Assembly: GCA_036505275.1 (NCBI GenBank)
Contig: DASXTS010000363.1
Coordinates: forward strand, 1 to 11,118
Length of the DNA: 11,118 nt
Direction of reading: 5' to 3'
Source: DASXTS01 sp036505275
Lineage (GTDB): Bacteria; Actinomycetota; Actinomycetes; Mycobacteriales; Pseudonocardiaceae
Numbering within the stretch: the first letter of the stretch is position 1; each line of letters starts with the position of its first letter. The translations under genes were made by a program, and so were the position numbers. Positions 1-5,408 of the stretch are shown here, one piece after another. A model generated the notes under the pieces. That model saw only the letters and a list, made by a program, of their open reading frames with translations, did not search any database and was not told the origin of the DNA.

Positions 1-206
1 GCACCGTGGCGGCCGGGCTGGAGATGCAGCTCCGCGACCTGCGCCACGACTTCCCGGCCATCAAGGCCGCCCTCATGGTGGCCTCCCGCAGCCTGAGCCG
101 GGAACTGGCCACCGGCCACACCAACGGCCGCGGCGCGCTGCCACCCCGCACCGGCTGGCCGATGGACGGGCTGGTCGAGCAGCCCGGCCGCGCCGACCAG
201 AGCTAG
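1..206 (+). CDS. C-terminal fragment of an unidentified protein
   Basis: An open frame enters from the left edge (first complete codon at position 3) and ends at TAG 204-206, giving about 68 residues of a C-terminus. The visible part is amphipathic, with a likely helix (LEMQLRDLRHDFPAIKAALM, then SRSLSRELA), followed by a Gly/Pro-rich tail ending EQPGRADQS. A GTG at position 6 is in frame, but nothing suggests it is a real start; the gene most likely begins outside the window. I do not recognise the family and assign no function. It is convergent with the MBL-fold gene, with only 13 nt between the two stop codons. The reading frame is supported by G/C-rich third positions and by tight packing against the neighbour. 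Confidence 0.6.
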   Translation, partial: TVAAGLEMQLRDLRHDFPAIKAALMVASRSLSRELATGHTNGRGALPPRTGWPMDGLVEQPGRADQS

Positions 207-224
207 CGCCTCACCAGAGCTAGC
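196..224. repeat. 12-bp direct repeat spanning two convergent stop codons
   Basis: ACCAGAGCTAGC occurs at 196-207 and again at 213-224. The core GCTAGC is palindromic. The first copy provides the TAG stop of the plus-strand gene (204-206) and the second provides the TAG stop of the minus-strand MBL gene (220-222). It may be a small tandem duplication or chance. Confidence 0.55.
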
Positions 225-1251
225 CAGGCGCGGCCGCCGCCACATCCGGCTGCGCTTCGTTGGTCATGTACCACTCGTAGATCCCGTCCGGCCTGGTACG
301 GCGCTCGACGAGGCCCGACCACCGCAGGAAAGCGATGTGCGCCAGGGTCTCGGAGAGGGCGAGCTGGCGCTGGTGGCGCAGGATCGCCTTGGCGACCAGC
401 CGGTCGGCGATCTCGGTCACGGTGCACGGCTGCGCATGGATCATCCGCCTGATCGACTCCATCCGGCGCACCTTGTTCCGGTAGATCGCCTCGATCCGGC
501 CGACCGCGTCACCGAACGGGTGGCCGTGACCGGGCATCACAAGCCGGGGCCGCAGTGCCGCGATCCGCCGCAGGGAGTCCAGGTAGCTGCGCAGTGGGTC
601 GGCGTCCATGCCGCGCTCGAACGCCACCGGCGGCGTGATGCCCGGCAACAGGTGGTCCCCCGAGAGCAACAGCCCGCGGCCGGCAGACCAGAGGCACAGG
701 TGGCCGAGCGAGTGCCCAGGGGTGTAGACCACCTCCCACTCGTCGCCGCCGATCACCATTCGCTCCCCGCCGCGCAGCCGAGTGGACGCCTCGACGACCG
801 AGTACAGGTACGGCATCCAGCGGGCCAGGTGGTCGGCCAGTTCCAACCGCTCGTCGGGCGGCACCCCGTGGTCGGCGTAGGTGTCCCTCTTGCGGGCGAT
901 CGCGGTGTCCGGATGGCGGTACTTCTCGCAGTCCAGGTCGGTCATGGCGTGCATCCACAGCTGCGCGCCGGTGAGCTCCATCAGCCGACCGGACAGGCCG
1001 TAGTGGTCGATGTGCGCATGCGTCACCACGATCCGCGACACGTCGCGCAGCTCGTATCCGGCCGCCCGCAGGCCGCTTTGCAGTGCGGCCAGGCCGTCGT
1101 CACCCGGGTCGGGCCGCCATACCCCGGCGTCCACCAGCGTGGCGTGCTGGCCGTCCGGCAGCACGTACACGTTCACGCTCTCCACGCCGTGGATCCCGAT
1201 CGGCAGGGCGACCCGGGTCACGCCGTCGGTGGTCTCGGTCGCGGTCGTCAT
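220..1251 (-). CDS. MBL-fold metallo-hydrolase
   Basis: This encodes a 343-residue metallo-beta-lactamase-fold hydrolase, probably cytosolic since no signal peptide or membrane segment is visible. The metal-binding residues are in order: the HxHxDH motif at residues 78-83 (THAHIDHYG), His180 (TPGHSLGH), Asp199 (SGDHLLPG) and His242 (PGHGHPFGD). The C-terminal ~80 residues (from about 265) look like the winged-helix tail found in the LACTB2/glyoxalase-II-like subgroup, ending in YEWYMTN. The substrate cannot be read from sequence; thioesters, glutathione- or mycothiol-like thiol esters, or lactones are family possibilities. ATG at 1249-1251 follows the dodecin stop by 12 nt on the same strand, so the two are probably co-transcribed. 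The SD upstream is weak, which fits translational coupling. Fold is certain; physiological role unknown. Confidence 0.9.
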   Translation of the reverse strand: MTTATETTDGVTRVALPIGIHGVESVNVYVLPDGQHATLVDAGVWRPDPGDDGLAALQSGLRAAGYELRDVSRIVVTHAHIDHYGLSGRLMELTGAQLWMHAMTDLDCEKYRHPDTAIARKRDTYADHGVPPDERLELADHLARWMPYLYSVVEASTRLRGGERMVIGGDEWEVVYTPGHSLGHLCLWSAGRGLLLSGDHLLPGITPPVAFERGMDADPLRSYLDSLRRIAALRPRLVMPGHGHPFGDAVGRIEAIYRNKVRRMESIRRMIHAQPCTVTEIADRLVAKAILRHQRQLALSETLAHIAFLRWSGLVERRTRPDGIYEWYMTNEAQPDVAAAAPG

Positions 1252-1263
1252 CCCGATCGCCGC

Positions 1264-1473
1264 TCAGCCGTGCATGCGTTCCAGCAGGGTGAACCACACG
1301 CGCAGCTCCACCAGGTAGGTGGTCTCGATCTCGTCCACCCGCCCGGTGATCCGCTGCACCTCGAAGGAGGTGACGTCTTCCAGGGTCAGCCTCGCCCGGT
1401 CCAGGGCCTCGCTGACCGCCTCCTGGATGCTCGTCCCGGTGCCGGTCAGCTCGACCGCCTTCTGCACGGCCAC
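1264..1473 (-). CDS. Dodecin-family protein
   Basis: This 69-aa protein has the length and layout of dodecins: a first strand (QKAVELTGTG), a helix (SIQEAVSEALDRARLTLEDV), then two strands (FEVQRITGRV and TYLVELRVWF). Dodecins assemble into hollow dodecamers that bind flavins or, in some members, other ligands. The start is GTG 1471-1473, preceded by AGGAGG with a 5-nt spacer, a strong ribosome binding site. Longer in-frame extensions upstream lack support. The flavin-stacking Trp of characterised dodecins (DWFEV) is Ser36 here (TSFEV), and the neighbouring Gln in the next strand is Leu54, so flavin binding in the classical manner is doubtful. It is the first gene of a likely operon with the MBL hydrolase and is divergent from aroE. 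Confidence 0.88.
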   Translation of the reverse strand: MAVQKAVELTGTGTSIQEAVSEALDRARLTLEDVTSFEVQRITGRVDEIETTYLVELRVWFTLLERMHG

Positions 1474-1620
1474 GTGACCCTCCTCGCTCGGTGCGGCTGC
1501 CCAGGTCAGGACACCCCGCACGACGCCCGTCATGATGGCCGCGGCGGCGCGTCGAGGGGGACCCTTTCCCGCTCGTCGGAAGTGACCGGCGGCGCCATAC
1601 GTCCGGTGATCGGTGCGGCT

Positions 1621-1635
1621 TGGCATACTGGCGCG
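1621..1635 (+). promoter_or_regulatory. Putative extended -10 of leaderless aroE
   Basis: CATACT at 1624-1629 is preceded by TGG (extended -10 TGn) and followed after 6 nt by the GTG at 1636. That spacing puts transcription start at or next to the start codon, as in leaderless actinobacterial mRNAs. No recognisable -35 and no SD are seen. Confidence 0.45.
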
Positions 1636-2511
1636 GTGTCCGAGAGCCTGGGTGTGGGCGCGGCTGAGGGCGGGGCCCCGGTGCGTCGTGCGGCCGTGCT
1701 CGGCAAGCCGGTCCGGCACTCGCTCTCGCCGGTGCTGCACAACGCGGCATACGCCGCCCTGGGCCTGCGCGGCTGGCACTACGACCTCTTCGAGTGCGAC
1801 GAGGCCGGGCTGCCGGGGTTCGTCTCCCGGCTCGGCCCGGAGTGGGCCGGGCTGTCGCTGACGATGCCCCTGAAGCGGGTCGCGCTGACCGTGGCCGACC
1901 AGGTGTCCCCGCTGGCCACCGCGGTCGGCGCGGCAAACACCCTGGTGTTGGGGGTGGCCAACGGCCGCCCCACCAGGCGGGCCGAGAACACCGACGTCGC
2001 CGGCATCGTGGCCGCACTGCGGGAGGCCGGGCTGCCACGCGCCGAACGGGCCGTGGTGCTCGGCGCCGGCGGCACCGCGCAGGCGGCGCTCGCCGCCCTC
2101 CAGACCCTTGGCGTGACCGCTCCGACCATCGTGGTGCGCGCGCCGGAGCGGGCCGCCGACCTGGTGGCCGCGGCGCGGCGGCTGGGCGTGCGTCCCGTCG
2201 TCCTCGGCGGCTATCCCCTGACCCGGCTGCCCGATGCCGATGTGGTGATCTCGACCCTGCCGCCGGGGGTGGCCGACGCCATCACCGACCATTTGATCGC
2301 ACCAACCACGGTGGTGCTGGACGTGGTGTACGTGCCGTGGCCGACGCGCTTCGCGGCCGCCGCGATGGCCGCCGGCTGCCGGGTGGTCAGCGGGCTGACC
2401 GTGCTGCTACACCAGGCCGTCGCCCAGGTCGAGCTGATGACCGGTCGCCCAGGCCCGGTGGAGCCGATGCGCGAGGCGCTGTACGCCGCGGTGCGCGGAC
2501 GAGCCTCCTGA
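1636..2511 (+). CDS. aroE: Shikimate dehydrogenase
   Basis: This enzyme reduces 3-dehydroshikimate to shikimate with NADPH in the cytosolic aromatic amino acid pathway. With the GTG at 1636 it has 291 residues. Shikimate-binding SLSP lies at 29-32, catalytic Lys80 in SLTMPLK, AANTLV at 99-104, and the catalytic Asp120 in ENTDVAG. The nucleotide loop GAGGTAQA is at 143-150, and the C-terminal LLHQAVAQ has the conserved Gln260. The start is uncertain: GTG 1636 sits 6 nt after a -10-like element (leaderless), while GTG 1654 and GTG 1681 are in-frame alternatives. GTG 1681 would give 276 aa, closer to the usual 270-285. It is divergent from the dodecin operon rather than in the mltG/ruvX neighbourhood where actinobacterial aroE is often found, so a second copy elsewhere is possible. 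Family assignment is secure. Confidence 0.93.
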   Translation: MSESLGVGAAEGGAPVRRAAVLGKPVRHSLSPVLHNAAYAALGLRGWHYDLFECDEAGLPGFVSRLGPEWAGLSLTMPLKRVALTVADQVSPLATAVGAANTLVLGVANGRPTRRAENTDVAGIVAALREAGLPRAERAVVLGAGGTAQAALAALQTLGVTAPTIVVRAPERAADLVAAARRLGVRPVVLGGYPLTRLPDADVVISTLPPGVADAITDHLIAPTTVVLDVVYVPWPTRFAAAAMAAGCRVVSGLTVLLHQAVAQVELMTGRPGPVEPMREALYAAVRGRAS

Positions 2512-2534
2512 CCGGGCGTGCCGCAGCTCACACG

Positions 2535-2578
2535 GTTAGCCCGCGGCGCCGTTAGCAATTTCTTGCTAACCTGCTAAC
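2535..2578. promoter_or_regulatory. TTAGC-type operator/promoter of the phasin-like gene
   Basis: A perfect inverted repeat, GTTAGCAA (2551-2558) and TTGCTAAC (2563-2570) around TTTC, is flanked by further half-sites: GTTAGC at 2535-2540 and GCTAAC at 2573-2578. TAACCT at 2567-2572, preceded by TGC, could be an extended -10, so a bound protein would block it. This is the only promoter region for the gene at 2618. The obvious candidate ligand is the XRE regulator encoded just downstream, but that is inference. Confidence 0.65.
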
Positions 2579-2617
2579 AGCGGTCCACACGGGGCCGCCG
2601 GAGAGGACACCACCATC

Positions 2618-2887
2618 ATGCCAAAGACCACCACGAGCACGCCGGACCAGGACGTTCGGGACTACTCCGAGCAGTTCGTCGCGACCGCCAAGACCTTCGG
2701 CACCTATGCGCTGGACGCCTACGAGCAGGCGGCCGCCAACGTGCTGGAGTTCCAGACCAAGGTCGCCGAGGCGGTCAAGAACGACTGGCTGCCGAGCATC
2801 GTGCCGGCCGCGATCGACGCGAACGTGCGGCTCGCCGAGGAGGTCCACGCCGCGTACGTGAAGGCCGCCCGCGCCACCCTTGCGTGA
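2618..2887 (+). CDS. Small phasin-like helical protein
   Basis: This 89-aa protein is predicted to be almost entirely alpha-helical. After a short polar N-terminus (MPKTTTSTPDQ), residues 13-54 form one long amphipathic helix with alternating Ala and charged residues, followed by a break at DWLPSIVPA (56-64) and a second helix to the end. That helix-break-helix pattern resembles small phasin-type or HbhA-like surface-coating proteins of lipid or polyester granules; I base this on composition and pattern, not on a firm motif. There is no signal peptide or membrane segment. ATG 2618 is preceded by GAGAGG 11 nt upstream, slightly far but acceptable. The gene lies behind an elaborate inverted-repeat operator and faces an XRE regulator, an arrangement that suggests a regulated phasin. 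A granule role is inferred. Confidence 0.7.
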   Translation: MPKTTTSTPDQDVRDYSEQFVATAKTFGTYALDAYEQAAANVLEFQTKVAEAVKNDWLPSIVPAAIDANVRLAEEVHAAYVKAARATLA

Positions 2888-2911
2888 CGGCTGCCGCCGC
2901 TTCCTGACCCG

Positions 2912-2947
2912 ACGGACCCGGGATCCCGCTAGGGGTCCTGGGTCCGT
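2912..2947. terminator. Bidirectional hairpin between convergent genes
   Basis: A 16-bp stem (two G-U pairs on the plus-strand RNA) closes a GCTA loop. The outer arms ACGGACCC (2912-2919) and GGGTCCGT (2940-2947) are perfect complements; the inner arms are GGGATCCC (2920-2927) and GGGGTCCT (2932-2939). There is no U-tract, as is common in actinobacteria. It lies 24 nt after the phasin-like stop and overlaps the last codons and the TAG stop of the XRE gene. Confidence 0.75.
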
Positions 2948-3387
2948 CCCATTGTCGGCTTCTCCCTCGACTCCTTCGACTCCTTCGAGGTCGGACGGCC
3001 GCGCCGGTGCCGCCGCACCGCGGTCACCTCGATGAAGGCCAGGTATGTCTCGGTGAGCGCCTGCCGCTGGCTGGCGGTCAGCCGCTGGTCCTCCCGGATG
3101 GCGGCGAGCACCGGGTGCTCGTCCTCCTTGCCGTCGGCACCCGACCCGCCCGCCGCCGCGACCAGCACCTCGGCAGAGGTCCGCAGCGACTCGGCAATGG
3201 CCTCGAGCACCTGCCCCGACGGCGCCCGCAGGCCGCGCTCGATCTGCGACAGGTACGGGTTTGAGATCCCAACCATGGCGGCGAGCTGGCGCATCGGCAG
3301 CGCGGCAAGCTCCCGCTGCCGCCGGATTGCGTCGCCGAGGGACGCCACCCGGTCGCGCTCGACATCTTCGTCAGGCCGGTCCGCCAC
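2929..3387 (-). CDS. XRE-family transcriptional regulator
   Basis: This is a 152-aa cytosolic DNA-binding protein. Residues 18-75 form a Cro/C1-type helix-turn-helix: LGDAIRRQRE, then MRQLAAMVGISNPYLSQIERG (helices 2 and 3), then a fourth helix near VLEAIAESL. Residues 90-121 (HPVLAAIREDQRLTASQRQALTETY as two helices) are probably a dimerisation or effector region. The tail is basic (RRHRRGRP) and contains a small KES-KES duplication encoded by a repeated CTTCGACTC unit near 2965-2985. The start is taken as GTG 3385-3387: TAGAAT sits 7 nt upstream with no SD, a leaderless arrangement, and the Cys/Arg-rich translation further upstream looks non-coding. It is convergent with the phasin-like gene and is the likely regulator of it. 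Confidence 0.85.
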   Translation of the reverse strand: MADRPDEDVERDRVASLGDAIRRQRELAALPMRQLAAMVGISNPYLSQIERGLRAPSGQVLEAIAESLRTSAEVLVAAAGGSGADGKEDEHPVLAAIREDQRLTASQRQALTETYLAFIEVTAVRRHRRGRPTSKESKESREKPTMGRTQDP

Positions 3388-3400
3388 GCCGCGGATTCTA
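3388..3400 (-). promoter_or_regulatory. Putative -10 of the leaderless XRE gene
   Basis: On the minus strand TAGAAT (3395-3400) lies exactly 7 nt before GTG 3387. TAGAAT differs from TATAAT at one position. No -35 is evident and there is no SD, which together point to a leaderless mRNA and help fix the start. Confidence 0.5.
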
Positions 3401-3824
3401 CGGACCCGGCGCCGTGCCGCCGCCCGGCTCGGTGTGCTGGCCAGCCAGCAGTTGCCGGGCCTACGTTTGGCTGGCTCGGGATGCCAAGCGCTGTAACGCG
3501 TTCCCGGCACCGTCGGACTGCAGGCCGTGTTGCACCGCGGCGGGCAGCGCCTGACGGTCCCGATCACCTGGCAGCTCGAGCCGCCGCGGTCCGCGGCCGA
3601 GAGCAGCGGTGGGCAAGGCCATCGGCTCGCTCCTTACGTCAATGGGCTCGCCCTGTTGCTCATCACCGCCGCGGCCCTCGCCGCCGCCGGTCACCGCGTG
3701 CGCCGCCGGAAAGGCGATATGGTCGGCCCAGCGACCGAGGCCGACCGCGTGCCGGAGGCGGTGGGTCAACCGGCTTCACAGCGGACGGGTGACGGGTACC
3801 CCAGGCGTTCGGAGGTGGTGAAAC
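3401..3824. other. Gene-poor region, no confident gene
   Basis: About 420 nt without a gene I can support. On the plus strand an open frame from GTG 3527 has fairly G/C-rich third positions for its first ~75 codons. It encodes a hydrophobic run (NGLALLLITAAALAAAG) followed by a basic RVRRRK stretch, as in a membrane anchor. It has no SD, its later part turns into low-quality sequence, and it runs out of frame over the 42-aa gene. It may be a decayed small membrane gene or chance. Near the 3' end a tandem GACGGGT GACGGGT (3784-3797) and a palindromic GGGTACCC (3794-3801) precede the next gene and could belong to its promoter region. Confidence 0.4.
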
Positions 3825-3953
3825 GTGGCCCAGTTGTCCACCCGACGAGCCGTGATGTGGATCATCATCGCGGCGGCCGTGATCGCGGCCATCATCCTGG
3901 CCGTGCTGATGATGGCCGGTGGTGGCGGCGGCACCGGCGGAGGCGGCTACTGA
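3825..3953 (+). CDS. 42-aa single-span membrane protein with Gly-rich tail
   Basis: A short gene below usual size cut-offs. The GTG start at 3825 follows GGAGGT (3811-3816) with an 8-nt spacer, among the best ribosome binding sites in the window. The 42-residue product has a polar basic N-terminus (VAQLSTRRA), one hydrophobic helix at about residues 10-31 (rich in Ile, Ala, Val, Leu, Met) and a Gly-rich end, GGGGGTGGGGY. The Arg pair before the helix predicts N-terminus in the cytoplasm and the glycine tail outside. Codons show G/C third positions throughout. It lies 55 nt upstream of the GNAT gene on the same strand, so they may share a transcript. I recognise no family. It could be a small regulatory or stress membrane peptide, but its function is unknown. 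Confidence 0.75.
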   Translation: MAQLSTRRAVMWIIIAAAVIAAIILAVLMMAGGGGGTGGGGY

Positions 3954-4008
3954 CCGCAAGTCCGACGGCATCGCCACCGCAATGCGGCCGGAACTGACGG
4001 CATGACCC

Positions 4009-4647
4009 ATGGACAACTGGCCGCTGTTCGGATTGCGCCTGCGGACTCCGCGGTTGACGCTGCACCTGCCGTCGCTCGACGAACTGGACAGGCTCGCGCG
4101 GCTGGCCGCGGAGGGCGTACACGATCCCGCGGTGATGCCCTTCAGCGTTGCGTGGACGGACACCGAGCCCGCCGAGCGGGCCCGTCAGACGCTCCAGTAC
4201 CACTGGCACATGTGGGCGGCGTGGAAGCCCGTCGACTGGGTGCTCAACCTGGTTGTGGTGGCGGACGGGACCGTCGTCGGTACACAGGGAATGGGAGCCA
4301 AGGACTTCGCCGTCGTGCGTGAGGTGTCGACGGGTTCCTGGCTGGGCTCGCGTCATCAGGGCCGGGGGCTGGGTACCGAGATGCGGGCCGCCGTGCTGCA
4401 TCTCGCGTTCGCCGAACTTGGCGCCGAGTACGCCACGTCCGGCGCATTCACCGACAACGCGGCGTCCTTGGCCGTCTCCCGCAAGCTCGGCTATCAGCCC
4501 GATGGGCTGGCCCGCCAGCAGATCCGGAACGCAGCGGCGACCCAGCAACGGCTGAGGCTGTCCCGAGCAGGCTGGGAGGAGCACCGGCGAATTCCGGTCG
4601 AGGTCGAGGGACTGCAAGCATGCCGGCCGCTGTTCGGCCTCCGCTGA
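4009..4647 (+). CDS. GNAT-family N-acetyltransferase (RimJ/RimL-like)
   Basis: This 212-aa cytosolic enzyme would transfer an acetyl group from acetyl-CoA to an amine. The N-terminal LRTPRLTLHLPSLDEL resembles the opening of RimJ/RimL-type acetyltransferases. Strand beta4 is at LNLVVVADGTVVGTQGM (79-95), and the acetyl-CoA pyrophosphate loop is RHQGRGLGTEM (115-125), matching Q/R-x-x-G-x-G/A. The C-terminal motif TDNAASLAVSRKLGYQPDG (148-166) matches the Asn-x-x-Ser/Ala pattern of the family. The substrate could be a protein N-terminus, antibiotic or small amine; none can be read from sequence. ATG 4009 is the best start, although its SD is weak. It is convergent with vapC, 40 nt away. The peptide PLFGLR occurs near both ends of the protein (residues 5-10 and 207-212). 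Confidence 0.88.
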   Translation: MDNWPLFGLRLRTPRLTLHLPSLDELDRLARLAAEGVHDPAVMPFSVAWTDTEPAERARQTLQYHWHMWAAWKPVDWVLNLVVVADGTVVGTQGMGAKDFAVVREVSTGSWLGSRHQGRGLGTEMRAAVLHLAFAELGAEYATSGAFTDNAASLAVSRKLGYQPDGLARQQIRNAAATQQRLRLSRAGWEEHRRIPVEVEGLQACRPLFGLR

Positions 4648-4687
4648 TCAGGACAACCGGAACGGCGAATGTTCGATGGTCCGCCGG

Positions 4688-5119
4688 TCAACGCGACTGC
4701 ATGGCCGGATTGACCCAGTTCAGCCCGGCGAACCGGGCAAAGTCGCTGTCCATCGAGCAGACGCCGACGCCGTGCTCGATCGCCAGCGCGGCAAGGTGGG
4801 CATCGGTCACCAGGTTCCCACGCAGATCCCCCTCGATGATCAGCTTGCCCAGGATCGCCGCATGCCGATCGGTGGGGACTGGGACCCAGGCGCCAGCGGC
4901 CAGCCAGTCTGCCACGTACGACCAGGCCTGTTCCGGGCTCAAGGGATTCGCCGAGGCGCGAGGATGTGTCGCAATTAGTTGAAACGCCGTCAGCGAAGTC
5001 CAGGGCAGTCCCACCCGTGTGGGCCCGTTGAAGGCCCGTTCCAGCCAAGCGTGAGCCGGCTCATGGAACGTGCTGCCGGTATCCACCGCATACAGGAGCA
5101 CGTTGGCATCGACAATCAC
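4688..5119 (-). CDS. vapC: VapC-type PIN-domain toxin
   Basis: This 143-aa PIN-domain ribonuclease is the toxin of a type II toxin-antitoxin pair; family members cleave tRNA or rRNA using Mg2+ held by acidic residues. The visible acidic sites are Asp4 (MIVDANVLLYA), Asp106 with Glu115 (VTDAHLAALAIEHG), and Asp124/Asp126 (SMDSDFARF). The central LPWTSLTAFQLIATHPR matches a VapC subgroup common in actinobacteria in which the usual second Glu is not obvious. The length is typical. Its GTG start overlaps the vapB stop in the 4-bp GTGA (5116-5119), indicating translational coupling with antitoxin first. Without VapB it should be growth-inhibitory; with VapB it should repress its own operon. Gene target is unknown. 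Confidence 0.9.
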   Translation of the reverse strand: MIVDANVLLYAVDTGSTFHEPAHAWLERAFNGPTRVGLPWTSLTAFQLIATHPRASANPLSPEQAWSYVADWLAAGAWVPVPTDRHAAILGKLIIEGDLRGNLVTDAHLAALAIEHGVGVCSMDSDFARFAGLNWVNPAMQSR

Positions 5120-5349
5120 CCGGTGCGATCCATGTCATCGAGCAACTCGAGCGCTTCGGCCACATTGGAGACGTCGACTCGCAGCCCGACGTGCTGGCTG
5201 CGCTGCCGGAACGAGCGCGCCGTCGGCCGGCTCCGCAAGCCGGCGCGTGCAAGCTCGTTCACCGCTTCGCTGAGCCCGATGTGCCGCTCTCGACGCACCT
5301 GCTCGGCCGCGGCGGCCACGTCGTCGTCGAGCCTGATGGTAGTCCGCAT
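5116..5349 (-). CDS. vapB: VapB-type ribbon-helix-helix antitoxin
   Basis: This 77-aa antitoxin opens with MRTTIRLDDDVAAAAEQ, the beta-strand and first helix of a ribbon-helix-helix DNA-binding domain. The second helix lies near LSEAVNELARAGL (25-37). The C-terminal part (about 45-77), with VDVSNVAEALELLDDMDR, is acidic and probably wraps the toxin. RHH antitoxins normally bind a palindrome over their own promoter; a nested palindrome begins 12 bp upstream of this start. ATG 5347-5349 has no SD, but TAAAGT (preceded by TGC) lies 6 nt before it, so translation is probably from a leaderless message. Stop and downstream start overlap in GTGA. The TA module is placed between convergently oriented GNAT and codirectional corA and needs no partner outside the pair. 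Confidence 0.88.
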   Translation of the reverse strand: MRTTIRLDDDVAAAAEQVRRERHIGLSEAVNELARAGLRSRPTARSFRQRSQHVGLRVDVSNVAEALELLDDMDRTG

Positions 5350-5355
5350 GCAGCA

Positions 5356-5398
5356 ACTTTAGCATCAGTGATGCCGTCCTCATGGCATCACTGATGCT
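5356..5398 (-). promoter_or_regulatory. vapBC promoter and nested palindromic operator
   Basis: The arms AGCATCAGTGATGCC (5361-5375) and GGCATCACTGATGCT (5384-5398) are perfect inverted repeats of 15 bp around an 8-nt spacer. Each arm is itself a palindrome, GCATCA-S-TGATGC (5362-5374 and 5385-5397), with centres 23 bp apart. On the minus strand the extended -10 TGC-TAAAGT (hexamer 5356-5361) abuts and overlaps the first site, so binding would occlude RNA polymerase. This is the expected autoregulatory site of VapB/VapBC. Confidence 0.8.
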
Positions 5399-5408
5399 CC
5401 GGTGCCGC

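Noticed and set aside
337..1635. Long plus-strand open frame upstream of and continuous with aroE
   Set aside because: It lies antisense to the MBL and dodecin genes, its translation is His/Arg/Gln-rich with no domain, and aroE homology starts only after about 1681. It is an open shadow frame in GC-rich DNA.
1474..2292. Minus-strand open frame extending the dodecin upstream through aroE
   Set aside because: The strong SD at GTG 1473 and the family length of about 70 aa define the dodecin start; the extension is antisense to aroE and low-complexity.
3388..3567. N-terminal extension of the XRE regulator to an ATG at 3567
   Set aside because: The extra 60 residues are Arg/Cys/Pro-rich without similarity to a domain, while GTG 3387 has a -10 element exactly 7 nt upstream.
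3461..3769. Minus-strand open frame of 102 codons in the gene-poor region
   Set aside because: No SD, no recognisable motif, and a Gly/Arg-rich composition typical of shadow frames.
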